A DNA stretch of 64,000 bases, from NCBI RefSeq assembly GCF_003028855.1, contig NZ_CP028324.1, positions 5,208,001 to 5,272,000 of the forward strand. The letters run 5' to 3'. Below, one piece after another: positions 1 through 7,822 of the stretch. Numbering within the stretch: the stretch's first letter is position 1; every line of letters starts with the position of its first letter. The notes beneath the pieces were generated by a model that was not told where the DNA came from, did not search any database, and saw only the letters and a program-made list of their open reading frames with translations. The DNA comes from Pseudoduganella armeniaca (GTDB lineage Bacteria; Pseudomonadota; Gammaproteobacteria; Burkholderiales; Burkholderiaceae_D). A program made the position numbers and the translations under genes.

Positions 1-2
1 CG

Positions 3-527
3 CAGCGCGAGATCGCGCTGGCGATCGGCGAGCCGCCGGCCACCAAGGGCTATCCGCCCTCCGTGTTCGCCAAGCTGCCGGTGCTGGTGGAACGGGCCGG
101 CAACGGCGAGGAAGGCGGCGGCTCGATCACGGCGTTCTACACCGTGCTGACGGAAGGCGACGACCAGCAGGACCCGATCGCCGACTCGGCGCGCGCGATC
201 CTGGACGGCCACATCGTGCTGAACCGGCGCCTGGCCGAGGCGGGCCACTACCCCGCCATCGACATCGAACAGTCGATCTCGCGCGCGGCGCACTCGATCA
301 CGACGCAGGAACACCAGACCCAGGCGCGCCGCCTGAAGCAGCTGTTCTCCCGTTACGAGCGCAGCCGCGACCTGATCGCCGTCGGCGCCTACACCCCGGG
401 CACCGATCCCGTGCTGGACCAGGCCATCAAGCTGCATGACCGCATCGAGCACTTCCTGCAGCAAAAGATCACGGAACGGGTCGACATGCTGGAGAGTTTG
501 GGGCAATTATCCACGCTGTTCGACTGA
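3..527 (+). CDS. fliI: Flagellum-specific ATP synthase FliI, C-terminal part
   Basis: This is the 3' end of the ATPase that energises and organises the flagellar type III export apparatus on the cytoplasmic side. The reading frame is open from the window edge and reads QREIALAIGEPPATKGYPPS, followed by SVFAKLPVLVERAG and a long helical C-terminal domain. That matches the end of the FliI/F1-beta-like family, downstream of the Walker motifs, which lie outside the window. It stops 34 bp before fliJ, its usual partner. The start codon and catalytic half cannot be checked here. Confidence 0.95.
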   Translation, partial: QREIALAIGEPPATKGYPPSVFAKLPVLVERAGNGEEGGGSITAFYTVLTEGDDQQDPIADSARAILDGHIVLNRRLAEAGHYPAIDIEQSISRAAHSITTQEHQTQARRLKQLFSRYERSRDLIAVGAYTPGTDPVLDQAIKLHDRIEHFLQQKITERVDMLESLGQLSTLFD

Positions 528-561
528 TTGAACCCGGCTCTCGTTGCCTATAATCACGATT

Positions 562-1002
562 ATGGCCTCGACATCCCAACTTGAAACCCTGATCGACATG
601 GCGCGCCGGGAAACCGACGACAGCGCCAAGCGGCTCGGCGCGGCGCTGAAAGCCGTCAGCGACGCGGAAGAGAAGCTGAAGATGCTGGTCGGCTACCGCG
701 ACGAGTACGGCCGCCGCTTCGATGCATCGCAACAAGCCGGCATCACGCCGATGGCCTACCGCAATTTCCAGGCCTTCATGGAAAAGCTCGACACGGCCGT
801 GCGCGGCCAGGAAGAGATGGTGCGCCATGCGCAAAAGCGCAGCGAGAACGAGAAGGCGAAATGGCAGGAAGCGGAACGCAAGCGCATGTCATATTCCACC
901 CTGCGCGACCGCGAGGCCGCGCGGCTGCAGAAGATCGACGCCAAGCGCGACCAGAAAGCCATGGACGAGCACGCCGCACGGCAGGCATTTTACAAACGCT
1001 GA
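562..1002 (+). CDS. fliJ: Flagellar export chaperone FliJ
   Basis: FliJ is the small coiled-coil stalk protein that couples the FliI hexamer to the FlhA gate and helps recycle export chaperones. The product is about 146 residues, almost entirely charged helix with heptad-like spacing (DDSAKRLGAALKAVSDAEEK early, then NEKAKWQEAERKRM). This is the normal size and composition for FliJ. I placed the start at the ATG giving MASTSQLETL; an in-frame TTG six codons upstream is less family-like. Its position between fliI and fliK supports the call, since the sequence family itself is poorly conserved. Confidence 0.9.
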   Translation: MASTSQLETLIDMARRETDDSAKRLGAALKAVSDAEEKLKMLVGYRDEYGRRFDASQQAGITPMAYRNFQAFMEKLDTAVRGQEEMVRHAQKRSENEKAKWQEAERKRMSYSTLRDREAARLQKIDAKRDQKAMDEHAARQAFYKR

Positions 1003-1041
1003 TCCCGGCGTCAACGAATCAACGGAACAAGGCCGCGACCC

Positions 1042-2361
1042 ATGCAGACCCAGTCCATCCAGAACACCTTACTGAACACCACGGCACCGTCGGCGCCGAA
1101 AGCCGTGCCGTCCGGTGACCTCGACTTCAAGCAGGCGCTGGCGCGGCAGGTGGAGCGGCAGCCGCTCAGTCCTGTCAACAAGCAGGCGCTCAACCAGCCC
1201 ATCAAGCAGCCGCAGGCGCCCGTCAACAAGCAGGCCGAGCCGGTGAAGACGCCGCAGCCGCAGCATGCGCCGGCGCCGTCGCCGCAGAACAAGACCGCGG
1301 CCCAGCCGCCGAAAGCGCCGAACACGGCCAAGCCGGCCCAGGCGGCAAACCATGCCGATGCCGCCGCAGCAACGGACCAGGCCGCCAGTGCCGGGTCCGC
1401 CGAGGCGGCAGACACCGCGGCGACCGACACCGCTGTCGCCGAGACCGCGGCGCCGGTGGAGACTGGCGCCGCCGAAGCGGCGGCGGCCAGCGAAGCCGCG
1501 GCCGCGGTCGATCCGATGGCGAACATGCTGGCGATGATTGCCGCCTACAACCAGCAGACCAAATCCGCACCGGGCCCGGCCGAGGAAATCTCGACCACCG
1601 GCGGCACTGCCAGCGGCCAGGCCGAAAGCGGCGATCCGCTGGCCGCCCTGCAGGGCAACGGCACGGGCACCAAGCCAGGCACGCAGCCGGGCGCGGACGC
1701 GGCCGGCAAGGAAGGCGCCATCGCGCTGCCGCAGGGCGATGGCGAAGCGGTCGATGCCGGCAAGCTCAAGCTCGAGGCCGGCGCCGCGAAAACGGAACTG
1801 AAGGCCGAGGCATTTGCCGCCAAGCTGGCGGACGCCAGCGCTGCGGCCCAGCCGGTCATGCCGCAAGCCACGCAGGCGGTGCTGGCCACGGCCCAGGCCG
1901 TCGAAGCGGCCGCGTCGAACCAGTTGCAGGCCCGCGTCGGCACCAATGCCTGGGAGCAGCAACTGGGCCAGAAGGTCGTGTGGATGGTGGCCGGCGGCGA
2001 CCAGAGCGCGTCGCTGACCTTGAACCCGCCCGACCTGGGCCCGCTGCAGATCGTGCTGAACGTGTCGAACGACCAGGCCAGCGTGAGCTTCATGGCCGCC
2101 GAACCGGAAACCCGCCAGGCCATCGAGGACGCCATGCCGAAGCTGCGCGAAACGATGAGCGAAGCAGGTATCGAGCTGGGCAATACCAGCGTGTCGACGG
2201 GCACGCAGGACCAGCGCCAGGCCTTTGCCGAGCAGGCCGAGGCACGCGCGGCGGCCGGCATGCGCCGTTCCGGCAACGATACGGGCGGGGGCGGCGAGCA
2301 GGCCAAGCCGGAGCCGGTGGTCCGGCGCACCGTGCTGGGTGCGGTCGATACCTTCGCGTAA
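1042..2361 (+). CDS. fliK: Flagellar hook-length control protein FliK
   Basis: FliK is the secreted ruler that measures the hook and switches export specificity through FlhB. The protein has 439 residues. The first ~260 are an Ala/Pro/Gln-rich, probably disordered ruler. The C-terminal ~130 form the conserved switch domain, with WEQQLGQKVVWMV, then SASLTLNPPDLGPLQIVL and the VSFMAAEPETRQAIEDAMPKLRETM segment. It is preceded by fliJ and followed by a 178-bp gap before fliL, where I see no convincing promoter. Its low-complexity N-terminus creates long antisense ORFs that are not genes. Confidence 0.95.
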   Translation: MQTQSIQNTLLNTTAPSAPKAVPSGDLDFKQALARQVERQPLSPVNKQALNQPIKQPQAPVNKQAEPVKTPQPQHAPAPSPQNKTAAQPPKAPNTAKPAQAANHADAAAATDQAASAGSAEAADTAATDTAVAETAAPVETGAAEAAAASEAAAAVDPMANMLAMIAAYNQQTKSAPGPAEEISTTGGTASGQAESGDPLAALQGNGTGTKPGTQPGADAAGKEGAIALPQGDGEAVDAGKLKLEAGAAKTELKAEAFAAKLADASAAAQPVMPQATQAVLATAQAVEAAASNQLQARVGTNAWEQQLGQKVVWMVAGGDQSASLTLNPPDLGPLQIVLNVSNDQASVSFMAAEPETRQAIEDAMPKLRETMSEAGIELGNTSVSTGTQDQRQAFAEQAEARAAAGMRRSGNDTGGGGEQAKPEPVVRRTVLGAVDTFA

Positions 2362-2539
2362 TCGCGGCGGGCGTGGATAATGCGCCCTGGAAACATCAAT
2401 ATGGCGCCGCTTCCCGCTTCTGTTCGGCCGATGCGGGTCGGCGCTTTGTACCGATAATGACATAATCGAGCCGTCATGCACGGCACCTGCCCTGCTGCCC
2501 TCCCGGCGGCGCGGCGCAACGAGTGAAAGCGAACCACAC

Positions 2540-3058
2540 ATGAAGGCTGAGGCAAAAGCTGAAGCGGCACCGGCCGGCGGCGGGTCCAAGAAAAAACTGA
2601 TCATCATCATCGTGGCCGTGCTGATCCTGGCGATCGGTGGCGGCGCGGGCGCGTACTTCATGCTGAAGGGCCATGACGACACGTCGGAGCACGAGGAAGA
2701 GCCCGTCAAGAAGAAGTCGAAGAAGAAAAAGAAGGAAGTGGGTCCGCCGGTCTACGTGCCGGTCGAGCCGTTCACGGTCAATTTGCAGCCCGAGGAAGGC
2801 GAGCAGTATCTGCAGCTGGCGTTCACGCTGCAGGTGGGCGACGCCGAGCAATCCGAGGTCATCAAGAACAATATGCCAAAGGTGCGCAGCCGTATCCTGC
2901 TCCTGCTATCCTCGAAAAAAGCGTCCGAAATCAACACGCCGGAGGGCAAGCAGGCGCTCAGCAAGGAAATCCTGGAACAGGTCAACCAGCCGTTCGAGGA
3001 TCATGGCGACGAGCAGGAAGTGTCCGAAGTATTGTTTACCTCGTTTATCATCCAATAA
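2540..3058 (+). CDS. fliL: Flagellar basal body-associated protein FliL
   Basis: FliL is a single-pass inner-membrane protein that surrounds the stator units and supports torque at the basal body. The 172-residue product has a short cytoplasmic N-terminus, a membrane helix at about residues 20-43 (KKLIIIIVAVLILAIGGG), a Lys/Glu-rich linker, and a periplasmic domain with VPVEPFTVNL and YLQLAFTLQV. It ends SEVLFTSFIIQ, as the family usually does. It is 27 bp upstream of fliM and opens the fliLMNOPQR block. Confidence 0.95.
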   Translation: MKAEAKAEAAPAGGGSKKKLIIIIVAVLILAIGGGAGAYFMLKGHDDTSEHEEEPVKKKSKKKKKEVGPPVYVPVEPFTVNLQPEEGEQYLQLAFTLQVGDAEQSEVIKNNMPKVRSRILLLLSSKKASEINTPEGKQALSKEILEQVNQPFEDHGDEQEVSEVLFTSFIIQ

Positions 3059-3085
3059 TCCAGACCACAGCGTAATCAACCAGTC

Positions 3086-4069
3086 ATGGCCGATAATTTT
3101 CTCTCCCAGGAAGAAGTCGATGCCCTCCTGAAAGGCGTGAACGGCGATCAGGACGACGTCGCCGCGCCCGAGGAAGTCGCGGGAGTCAGAACCTACAACC
3201 TGGCAACCCAGGAGCGCATCGTGCGCGGCCGGATGCCGACGTTGGAGATTATCAACGAGCGTTTCGCCCGGCTGCTCCGCGTCGGCCTGTTCAACTTCCT
3301 GCGCCGCAGCGCCGAGGTGTCGGTGGGCTCCGTGCGCGTATCGAAGTACAGCGAATTCATCCGTAACCTGGTGGTGCCGACCAACCTGAACCTGGTGCAC
3401 ATGAAGCCGCTGCGCGGCACCGCCCTGATGGTGTTCGATCCCGGCCTGGTGTTCCTGCTGGTTGACAACCTGTTCGGCGGCGACGGCCGCTTCCACACCC
3501 GCGTCGAGGGCCGCGACTTCACGGCCACCGAGCAGCGCATCATCCTGCGCATTCTCGATATCGTGTTCGAGGCGTACACGAAGTCATGGGAACCGGTGTT
3601 CCCCGTCGAATTCGAGTACATTCGTTCCGAAATGAACACGCAGTTCGCCAATATCGCGACGCCGAACGAGGTGGTAGTGGCGTCCACGTTCACGGTCGAG
3701 CTGGGTTCCGTGTCGGGCCAGATCCACTTCTGCATGCCCTACTCGATGATCGAGCCGATCCGCGATGCGCTGACCTCGTCGCTGCAGGGCGAGGCGCTGG
3801 AGGTGGACAAGCGCTGGATCCGCCTGATGACGCAGCAGATCCAGATCGCCGAGGTGGAACTGGTGGCGCGCCTGGGCACGGCCAAGGTCAGCTTCGACGA
3901 GATCCTGAACATGCGCGTGGGCGACATCATTCCGCTCAATATTCCGGAAACGATCGAGGCCACCGTGGACGGCGTGCCGGTGCTCGATTGCACGTATGGC
4001 GTCATGAACGGACAATACGCGCTGAAGGTCGAGAAGCTCTTGGCCAACAGCGACACGCTGAGCAAATAG
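3086..4069 (+). CDS. fliM: Flagellar motor switch protein FliM
   Basis: FliM is the C-ring protein that binds phosphorylated CheY and sets the direction of rotation. The 327-residue product begins with the CheY-binding peptide MADNFLSQEEVDALLKGV, followed by the middle domain (ERIVRGRMPTLEIINERFAR, LFNFLRRSAEV, LVDNLFGGDGRF) and a C-terminal SpoA-like domain (VELVARLGTAKVSFDEILN...GDIIPL) that packs on FliN. Length and motif order are normal. It lies directly between fliL and fliN. Confidence 0.97.
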   Translation: MADNFLSQEEVDALLKGVNGDQDDVAAPEEVAGVRTYNLATQERIVRGRMPTLEIINERFARLLRVGLFNFLRRSAEVSVGSVRVSKYSEFIRNLVVPTNLNLVHMKPLRGTALMVFDPGLVFLLVDNLFGGDGRFHTRVEGRDFTATEQRIILRILDIVFEAYTKSWEPVFPVEFEYIRSEMNTQFANIATPNEVVVASTFTVELGSVSGQIHFCMPYSMIEPIRDALTSSLQGEALEVDKRWIRLMTQQIQIAEVELVARLGTAKVSFDEILNMRVGDIIPLNIPETIEATVDGVPVLDCTYGVMNGQYALKVEKLLANSDTLSK

Positions 4070-4095
4070 TAATCCGATGAATGCAGGAGCAAATC

Positions 4096-4515
4096 ATGTC
4101 TGACAACCAGGACGATCAAATCGCCGACGACGATCTGTGGGGTGCCGCGATCGCCGAGCAGGCCAAGGCCGAGGCCGAAGCGCTTGAAAAGCAGGCCGCC
4201 ACGGCCGCCGTGTTCAAGGACTTTTCCAACACGGCCCCGAAGACGGAGACCCATAACGACATCGACTTCATCCTGGACATCCCCGTCCAGCTGACGGTCG
4301 AGCTGGGCCGCACCAAGATCGCCATCAAGAACCTGCTGCAACTGGCGCAGGGCTCGGTGGTCGAGCTGGACGGCCTGGCCGGCGAACCGATGGACGTGCT
4401 GGTGAACGGCTGCCTGATCGCCCAGGGCGAGGTGGTGGTGGTGAACGACAAGTTCGGTATCCGCCTGACGGACATCATCACCCCGTCCGAGCGCATCCGA
4501 AAACTGAATAAATGA
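4096..4515 (+). CDS. fliN: Flagellar motor switch protein FliN
   Basis: FliN forms the lower rim of the C-ring and docks the export ATPase complex. The product is 139 residues from the ATG giving MSDNQDDQIADDD, chosen because AGGAG sits 6 bp upstream; an ATG five codons earlier is in frame but lacks a site. The C-terminal SpoA domain is clear (DIPVQLTVELGRTKIAIKNL, GSVVELDGLAGEPMDVLVNG, GIRLTDIITPSERIRKL). The N-terminal ~50 residues are an acidic, Ala-rich extension. Its stop overlaps the fliO start by 4 bp. Confidence 0.96.
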   Translation: MSDNQDDQIADDDLWGAAIAEQAKAEAEALEKQAATAAVFKDFSNTAPKTETHNDIDFILDIPVQLTVELGRTKIAIKNLLQLAQGSVVELDGLAGEPMDVLVNGCLIAQGEVVVVNDKFGIRLTDIITPSERIRKLNK

Positions 4516-5171
4516 CGCGCGCGCCCTTCACGAAGGCGCTGTCGACGACGCTGCTGGCCGGCTTTTTGCTGTCCAGCAGCTTTGTCGTTTCTGCGCAGAC
4601 CGTCGTCACCGCCCCCACCAATCGCACCGTCGCGCCCGTGAAAGCGGGTGAGCCGGCCACCGTGCCCGTCGATGCCGCCGTGGCAGGCGCGCCGGCCGTG
4701 GCCCCCGTTGCCGAAACCCCGGACCCGGCCGCGCCGCCCACGCCCCGCGCCATCACGCCGGAGCAGCAAGCGGCGCTGGCCGGCGCCCGCCCCGTGACGC
4801 CGACGCCGATGCCGGCCGCCCCGTCCGCCGCCGGCAGCCTGCTGCAGACGGTGGCCGCGCTGGCCGCCGTGCTGGCCATCGTCATGGGCCTGGCCTGGCT
4901 GTTGAAGCGCTTCGGACCGAAGCACATCACGGGCGGCTCCACCGTCAAGCTGGTGGGCGCGCTGTCGGTTGGCGCGCGCGAGCGCATCCTGGTGGTGGAA
5001 GTGGGCGAGCAGTGGATCGTCGTGGGCGCCTCGCCCGGGCGGATGAACGCGCTGGCGACGATGCCGCGCCAGGAGGCCGACCCGGCCGGACTGGCCACGC
5101 ACCCGAACCTGCCCGCCACCAATTTTTCCGAGTGGTTCAAACAGACGATTGAAAAGCGCAATGGCAAGTAA
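4512..5171 (+). CDS. fliO: Flagellar assembly protein FliO
   Basis: FliO helps build the FliP/FliR core of the export gate. The 219-residue product has an N-terminal signal-like hydrophobic segment (LLAGFLLSSSFVVSAQ), a Pro/Ala-rich periplasmic stretch to about residue 110, one membrane helix (LLQTVAALAAVLAIVMGLAWLL) and the small cytoplasmic FliO domain (VKLVGALSVGARERILVVEV...WIVVGASPG). The long N-terminal extension is common in Burkholderiales. It overlaps fliN at its start and fliP at its end, consistent with translational coupling. Confidence 0.9.
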   Translation: MTRAPFTKALSTTLLAGFLLSSSFVVSAQTVVTAPTNRTVAPVKAGEPATVPVDAAVAGAPAVAPVAETPDPAAPPTPRAITPEQQAALAGARPVTPTPMPAAPSAAGSLLQTVAALAAVLAIVMGLAWLLKRFGPKHITGGSTVKLVGALSVGARERILVVEVGEQWIVVGASPGRMNALATMPRQEADPAGLATHPNLPATNFSEWFKQTIEKRNGK

Positions 5172-5912
5172 TCGCTCCCGCCTGTCGCGCCCTGCTCTCT
5201 TCGGCCTGCTGATGCTGCCGCTGCTGGCGGCAGCCGAGCCCACCATTCCTGCCTTCACGACCAGCGCCGCGCCCGGCGGCGGCACCCAATACGGCCTGAC
5301 GCTGCAGACGCTCATCCTGATGACGTCGCTGACGTTCCTGCCGGCCGTGCTGCTGATGATGACGGGCTTCACCCGCATCGTCATCGTGCTGTCGCTGCTG
5401 CGCCAGGCGCTGGGCACGCAGACGGCGCCGCCGAACCAGGTGATGATCGGGCTGGCGCTGTTCCTGACCTTCTTCGTGATGGGCCCCACGTTCGACCGCA
5501 TCTACACGGAAGCCTACCAGCCGCTGCAGGCCAACCAGATCACGATGCAGCAAGCGATGGAACGGGGCTCGGCGCCGCTGAAGCAGTTCATGCTGAAGCA
5601 GACGCGCCAGGCCGACCTGGCCCTGTTCGTCAAGATTTCGCGCAGCCCCGCATTGCAGGGCCCGGAGGACGTGCCGCTGCGCATCCTGATCCCGGCCTTC
5701 ATCACCAGCGAGCTGAAGACGGCGTTCCAGATCGGCTTCGCCATCTTCATCCCGTTCCTGATCATCGACATGGTGGTGGCGTCCGTGCTGATGTCGATGG
5801 GATGATGATGATGTCGCCCGCCGTCATCTCGCTGCCGTTCAAGATGATGCTGTTCGTGCTGGTGGACGGCTGGCAGCTGCTGCTGGGCTCGCTGTCCCAG
5901 AGCTTCTACTAG
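5161..5912 (+). pseudogene. fliP: Flagellar export-gate protein FliP, interrupted by a one-base frameshift near its C-terminus
   Basis: FliP is the core channel protein of the flagellar type III export gate. Residues 1-214 read normally: a signal peptide (LSRPALFGLLMLPLLAAAEP), then TSLTFLPAVLLMMTGFTRIVIVLSLLR and FQIGFAIFIPFLIIDMVVAS. The frame then hits TGA at 5803. The missing C-terminus continues in the -1 frame from the ATG at 5802 to 5912 (SPAVISLPFKMMLFVLVDGW then QLLLGSLSQSFY). Restoring one base before the run of ATGs gives exactly 250 residues, close to the E. coli protein (about 245). The TGA and the downstream ATG overlap as ATGA, so reinitiation is conceivable. A sequencing error is the simplest explanation. 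Confidence 0.93.
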
Positions 5913-5924
5913 AGGAGGAGCGCG

Positions 5925-6194
5925 ATGACACCGGAAACCGTGATGTCGATGGGCCGCCACGCGATGGAGATCACCCTGATGGTGGCCGCGCCCCTGCTGC
6001 TGGTGGCGCTGGTGATCGGCCTGATCGTCTCGATCTTCCAGGCCGCCACGCAGATCAACGAACAGACGTTGTCGTTCATCCCGAAGCTGGTCGGCGTGTT
6101 CGTTGCACTGGTCGTGGCCGGGCCGTGGATGATTTCCGTCATGACGGACTATATGCGCGAGATCTTCAGCGGCATCCCCGGCATGGTCGGCTGA
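5925..6194 (+). CDS. fliQ: Flagellar biosynthesis protein FliQ
   Basis: FliQ is a small two-helix membrane subunit that joins the FliP/FliR helical export gate. The 89-residue length is typical. Two hydrophobic helices are visible (LMVAAPLLLVALVIGLIVSI and LVGVFVALVVAGPWMISVM), linked by the conserved FQAATQINEQTLSFIPKL. AGGAGG lies 7-12 bp upstream of the ATG. It is 12 bp after the restored end of fliP and 9 bp before fliR. Confidence 0.96.
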   Translation: MTPETVMSMGRHAMEITLMVAAPLLLVALVIGLIVSIFQAATQINEQTLSFIPKLVGVFVALVVAGPWMISVMTDYMREIFSGIPGMVG

Positions 6195-6203
6195 TATCCG
6201 TCC

Positions 6204-7049
6204 ATGCTGGTCCTCACCGCCGCTGAAATCAACACCTGGATTGCCGGCCTGATCTGGCCGCTGACGCGCATCCTCGGCCTGATCACGGCCTCGCCCGTGT
6301 TCGGTAACGCCCGCATCCCGCAGACCGTCCAGCTGAGCCTGGGCGTGATGATCGCTGTCGGTATCGCGCCGCTCGTTCCCGCCGTCCCGGCGGCCGATCC
6401 GGCCTCGTATGCCGGCCTGCTGATCCTGGCGAAGGAACTGATTATCGGCGTGGCCATGGGCCTGGCGATGCGCATCGTGTTTGCCGCCGTCGAGATGGCC
6501 GGCGAGATCAGCAGCCTGACGATGGGCCTGGGCTTCGCCAGCTTCTTCGATCCGATGTCGCAGGGCCGCAGCTCCGGCATCGCGCAATTCCTGACGTGGA
6601 TCGCGACGATGTCGCTGCTGGTCGCCAACGTGCACTTGCTGCTGCTGGAAGCGCTGGCGGAAAGCTTTTTCACATTACCGATCGCCAGCACGACCTTTCA
6701 CGGCGGCGGTTTCTGGGACCTGGCCACCTGGGGCGCGAAGATCTTCAGCGCCGGGCTGCAGCTGTCCCTGCCATTGGTTGCCGCCCTGTTGATCACGAAC
6801 GTCGCGCTGGGCATCCTGACCCGCGCCGCGCCGCAGCTGAACCTGTTCGGTATCGGCTTCCCGATCACCTTGGGCGCCGGCTTCCTGGTGCTGATGATCT
6901 CCCTGCCCTATCTCGCCACGCCGCTGATGAACTTGCTGGGCCAGGGCACCGAGAAGGCGCGGCATCTTCCGCGGGCGTTTGCTGGCAAGGGGGATTTGCC
7001 GGCGGCGCCGGGGGCGCAGTCGGCACCTGCGCAACGGGACCCAAGGTGA
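6204..7049 (+). CDS. fliR: Flagellar biosynthesis protein FliR
   Basis: FliR completes the FliPQR export gate in the inner membrane. The 281-residue product has several membrane spans and the family segments WIAGLIWPLTRILGLITASP, LGLGFASFFDPMSQGRSSGI and QLNLFGIGFPITLGAGFLVL. The end is a Gly/Ala/Pro-rich tail rather than a domain. It is the last gene of the fli operon here. Just past its stop is GTGACAGGTGATAAGGGACG, faintly similar to the hairpin arms seen elsewhere in the window. Confidence 0.96.
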   Translation: MLVLTAAEINTWIAGLIWPLTRILGLITASPVFGNARIPQTVQLSLGVMIAVGIAPLVPAVPAADPASYAGLLILAKELIIGVAMGLAMRIVFAAVEMAGEISSLTMGLGFASFFDPMSQGRSSGIAQFLTWIATMSLLVANVHLLLLEALAESFFTLPIASTTFHGGGFWDLATWGAKIFSAGLQLSLPLVAALLITNVALGILTRAAPQLNLFGIGFPITLGAGFLVLMISLPYLATPLMNLLGQGTEKARHLPRAFAGKGDLPAAPGAQSAPAQRDPR

Positions 7050-7112
7050 CAGGTGATAAGGGACGGTACCCAAGCATCTGGTACGAAGCGCTACGCTGAC
7101 TAAACGCTGGGC

Positions 7113-7688
7113 TCATGTGTTCTCGGTGCATCTGGCCCTGTATGCTCTGGCTATTTCAGAGGCACCCGATCGAATCCTGTTCAGCTCATCGTTTCCATCA
7201 AAGCCTCCTGCACTTGGCGGAACGCGCTCATTTTCCGGGGCCTTGGACGTACGCATTTGTGTAAGCACAAAATGGTGTAGAACGACGGATTGAAGAGTCT
7301 CCGCTTCGCTCTCGGATAAAAATGGTATCAACTCGGTTGCGCGCTTTTCCAGCGCAAGTTGATCATCCAGGAGTCTCTTATCGGAGATTTTCTGTGAAAG
7401 AGGCTTGTTGGCCGCCTTCGCAGCAAGCGCTTTAGCAAGCGAGACGCTTGGATAACCCCTGTCCGCAGCAAACTGGATCTCTGCGGCTAGCGACGCACTC
7501 ATCTGAAGCTTTTCGCAACGGACCTGCATTCCCTTGGCTTTTCGCTCGACCACAGCTTTTTCAGCCTTCTCCTTCATTTTCATCGGTAACATTACGTATG
7601 ATGAAACGAATGTTCCAATCCCGGTGGATACGCTCATGACTATGGTCAAGGCAGCGGCGACGAACCATGGACGCTTTTCAATTTCCAT
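7113..7688 (-). CDS. Hypothetical membrane-anchored protein
   Basis: I do not recognise this 191-residue protein. It has one N-terminal membrane helix (residues about 8-33, VAAALTIVMSVSTGIGTFVS), then a Lys/Glu-rich, probably coiled segment (KMKEKAEKAVVERKAKGMQ), then a soluble helical domain with several Leu/Ala heptads. The base composition is visibly less GC-rich than the flagellar genes on either side, which suggests later acquisition. It lies between the fli operon and the flg operon with no partner gene, and reads toward fliR. A membrane-tethered helical protein is all that can be said. Confidence 0.6.
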   Translation of the reverse strand: MEIEKRPWFVAAALTIVMSVSTGIGTFVSSYVMLPMKMKEKAEKAVVERKAKGMQVRCEKLQMSASLAAEIQFAADRGYPSVSLAKALAAKAANKPLSQKISDKRLLDDQLALEKRATELIPFLSESEAETLQSVVLHHFVLTQMRTSKAPENERVPPSAGGFDGNDELNRIRSGASEIARAYRARCTENT

Positions 7689-7757
7689 GTGGCCCTTTTA
7701 TCGCGTTGTTCTATGATCCTGAGATCTTATCGGCGTGGCGACCGAAGAGCAACCCAT

Positions 7758-7811
7758 GGTGACAGGCACCGATTGCAGGGCATTAATGCCCTGCAATCGG
7801 TGCCTGTCACC
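7758..7811. repeat. Perfect 54-bp palindrome with GGTGACAGGCACC arms
   Basis: The 13-base arm GGTGACAGGCACC is followed by a 28-base centre that is itself a perfect palindrome, and then by the exact inverted arm. It starts 11 bp past the flgL stop, so on the flgL transcript it would form a 27-bp hairpin, possibly a terminator or 3' stabiliser. The arms and the upstream AGCAACCCAT recur exactly at 31968-32031 with a different 28-base centre. Confidence 0.9.
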
Positions 7812-7822
7812 TGCGAGTTCGC

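Noticed and set aside
2430..2470. Sigma-28 promoter before fliL
   Set aside because: CCGATAA at 2451 looks like a -10, but no TAAAG-like -35 lies 11 bases upstream.
1069..2709. 546-residue minus ORF opposite fliK
   Set aside because: Reverse of the Ala/Pro ruler; no homology-like features.
5797..5814. Programmed -1 frameshift site in fliP
   Set aside because: There is no X-XXY-YYZ heptamer and no clear downstream pseudoknot; a lost base or stop-restart is simpler.
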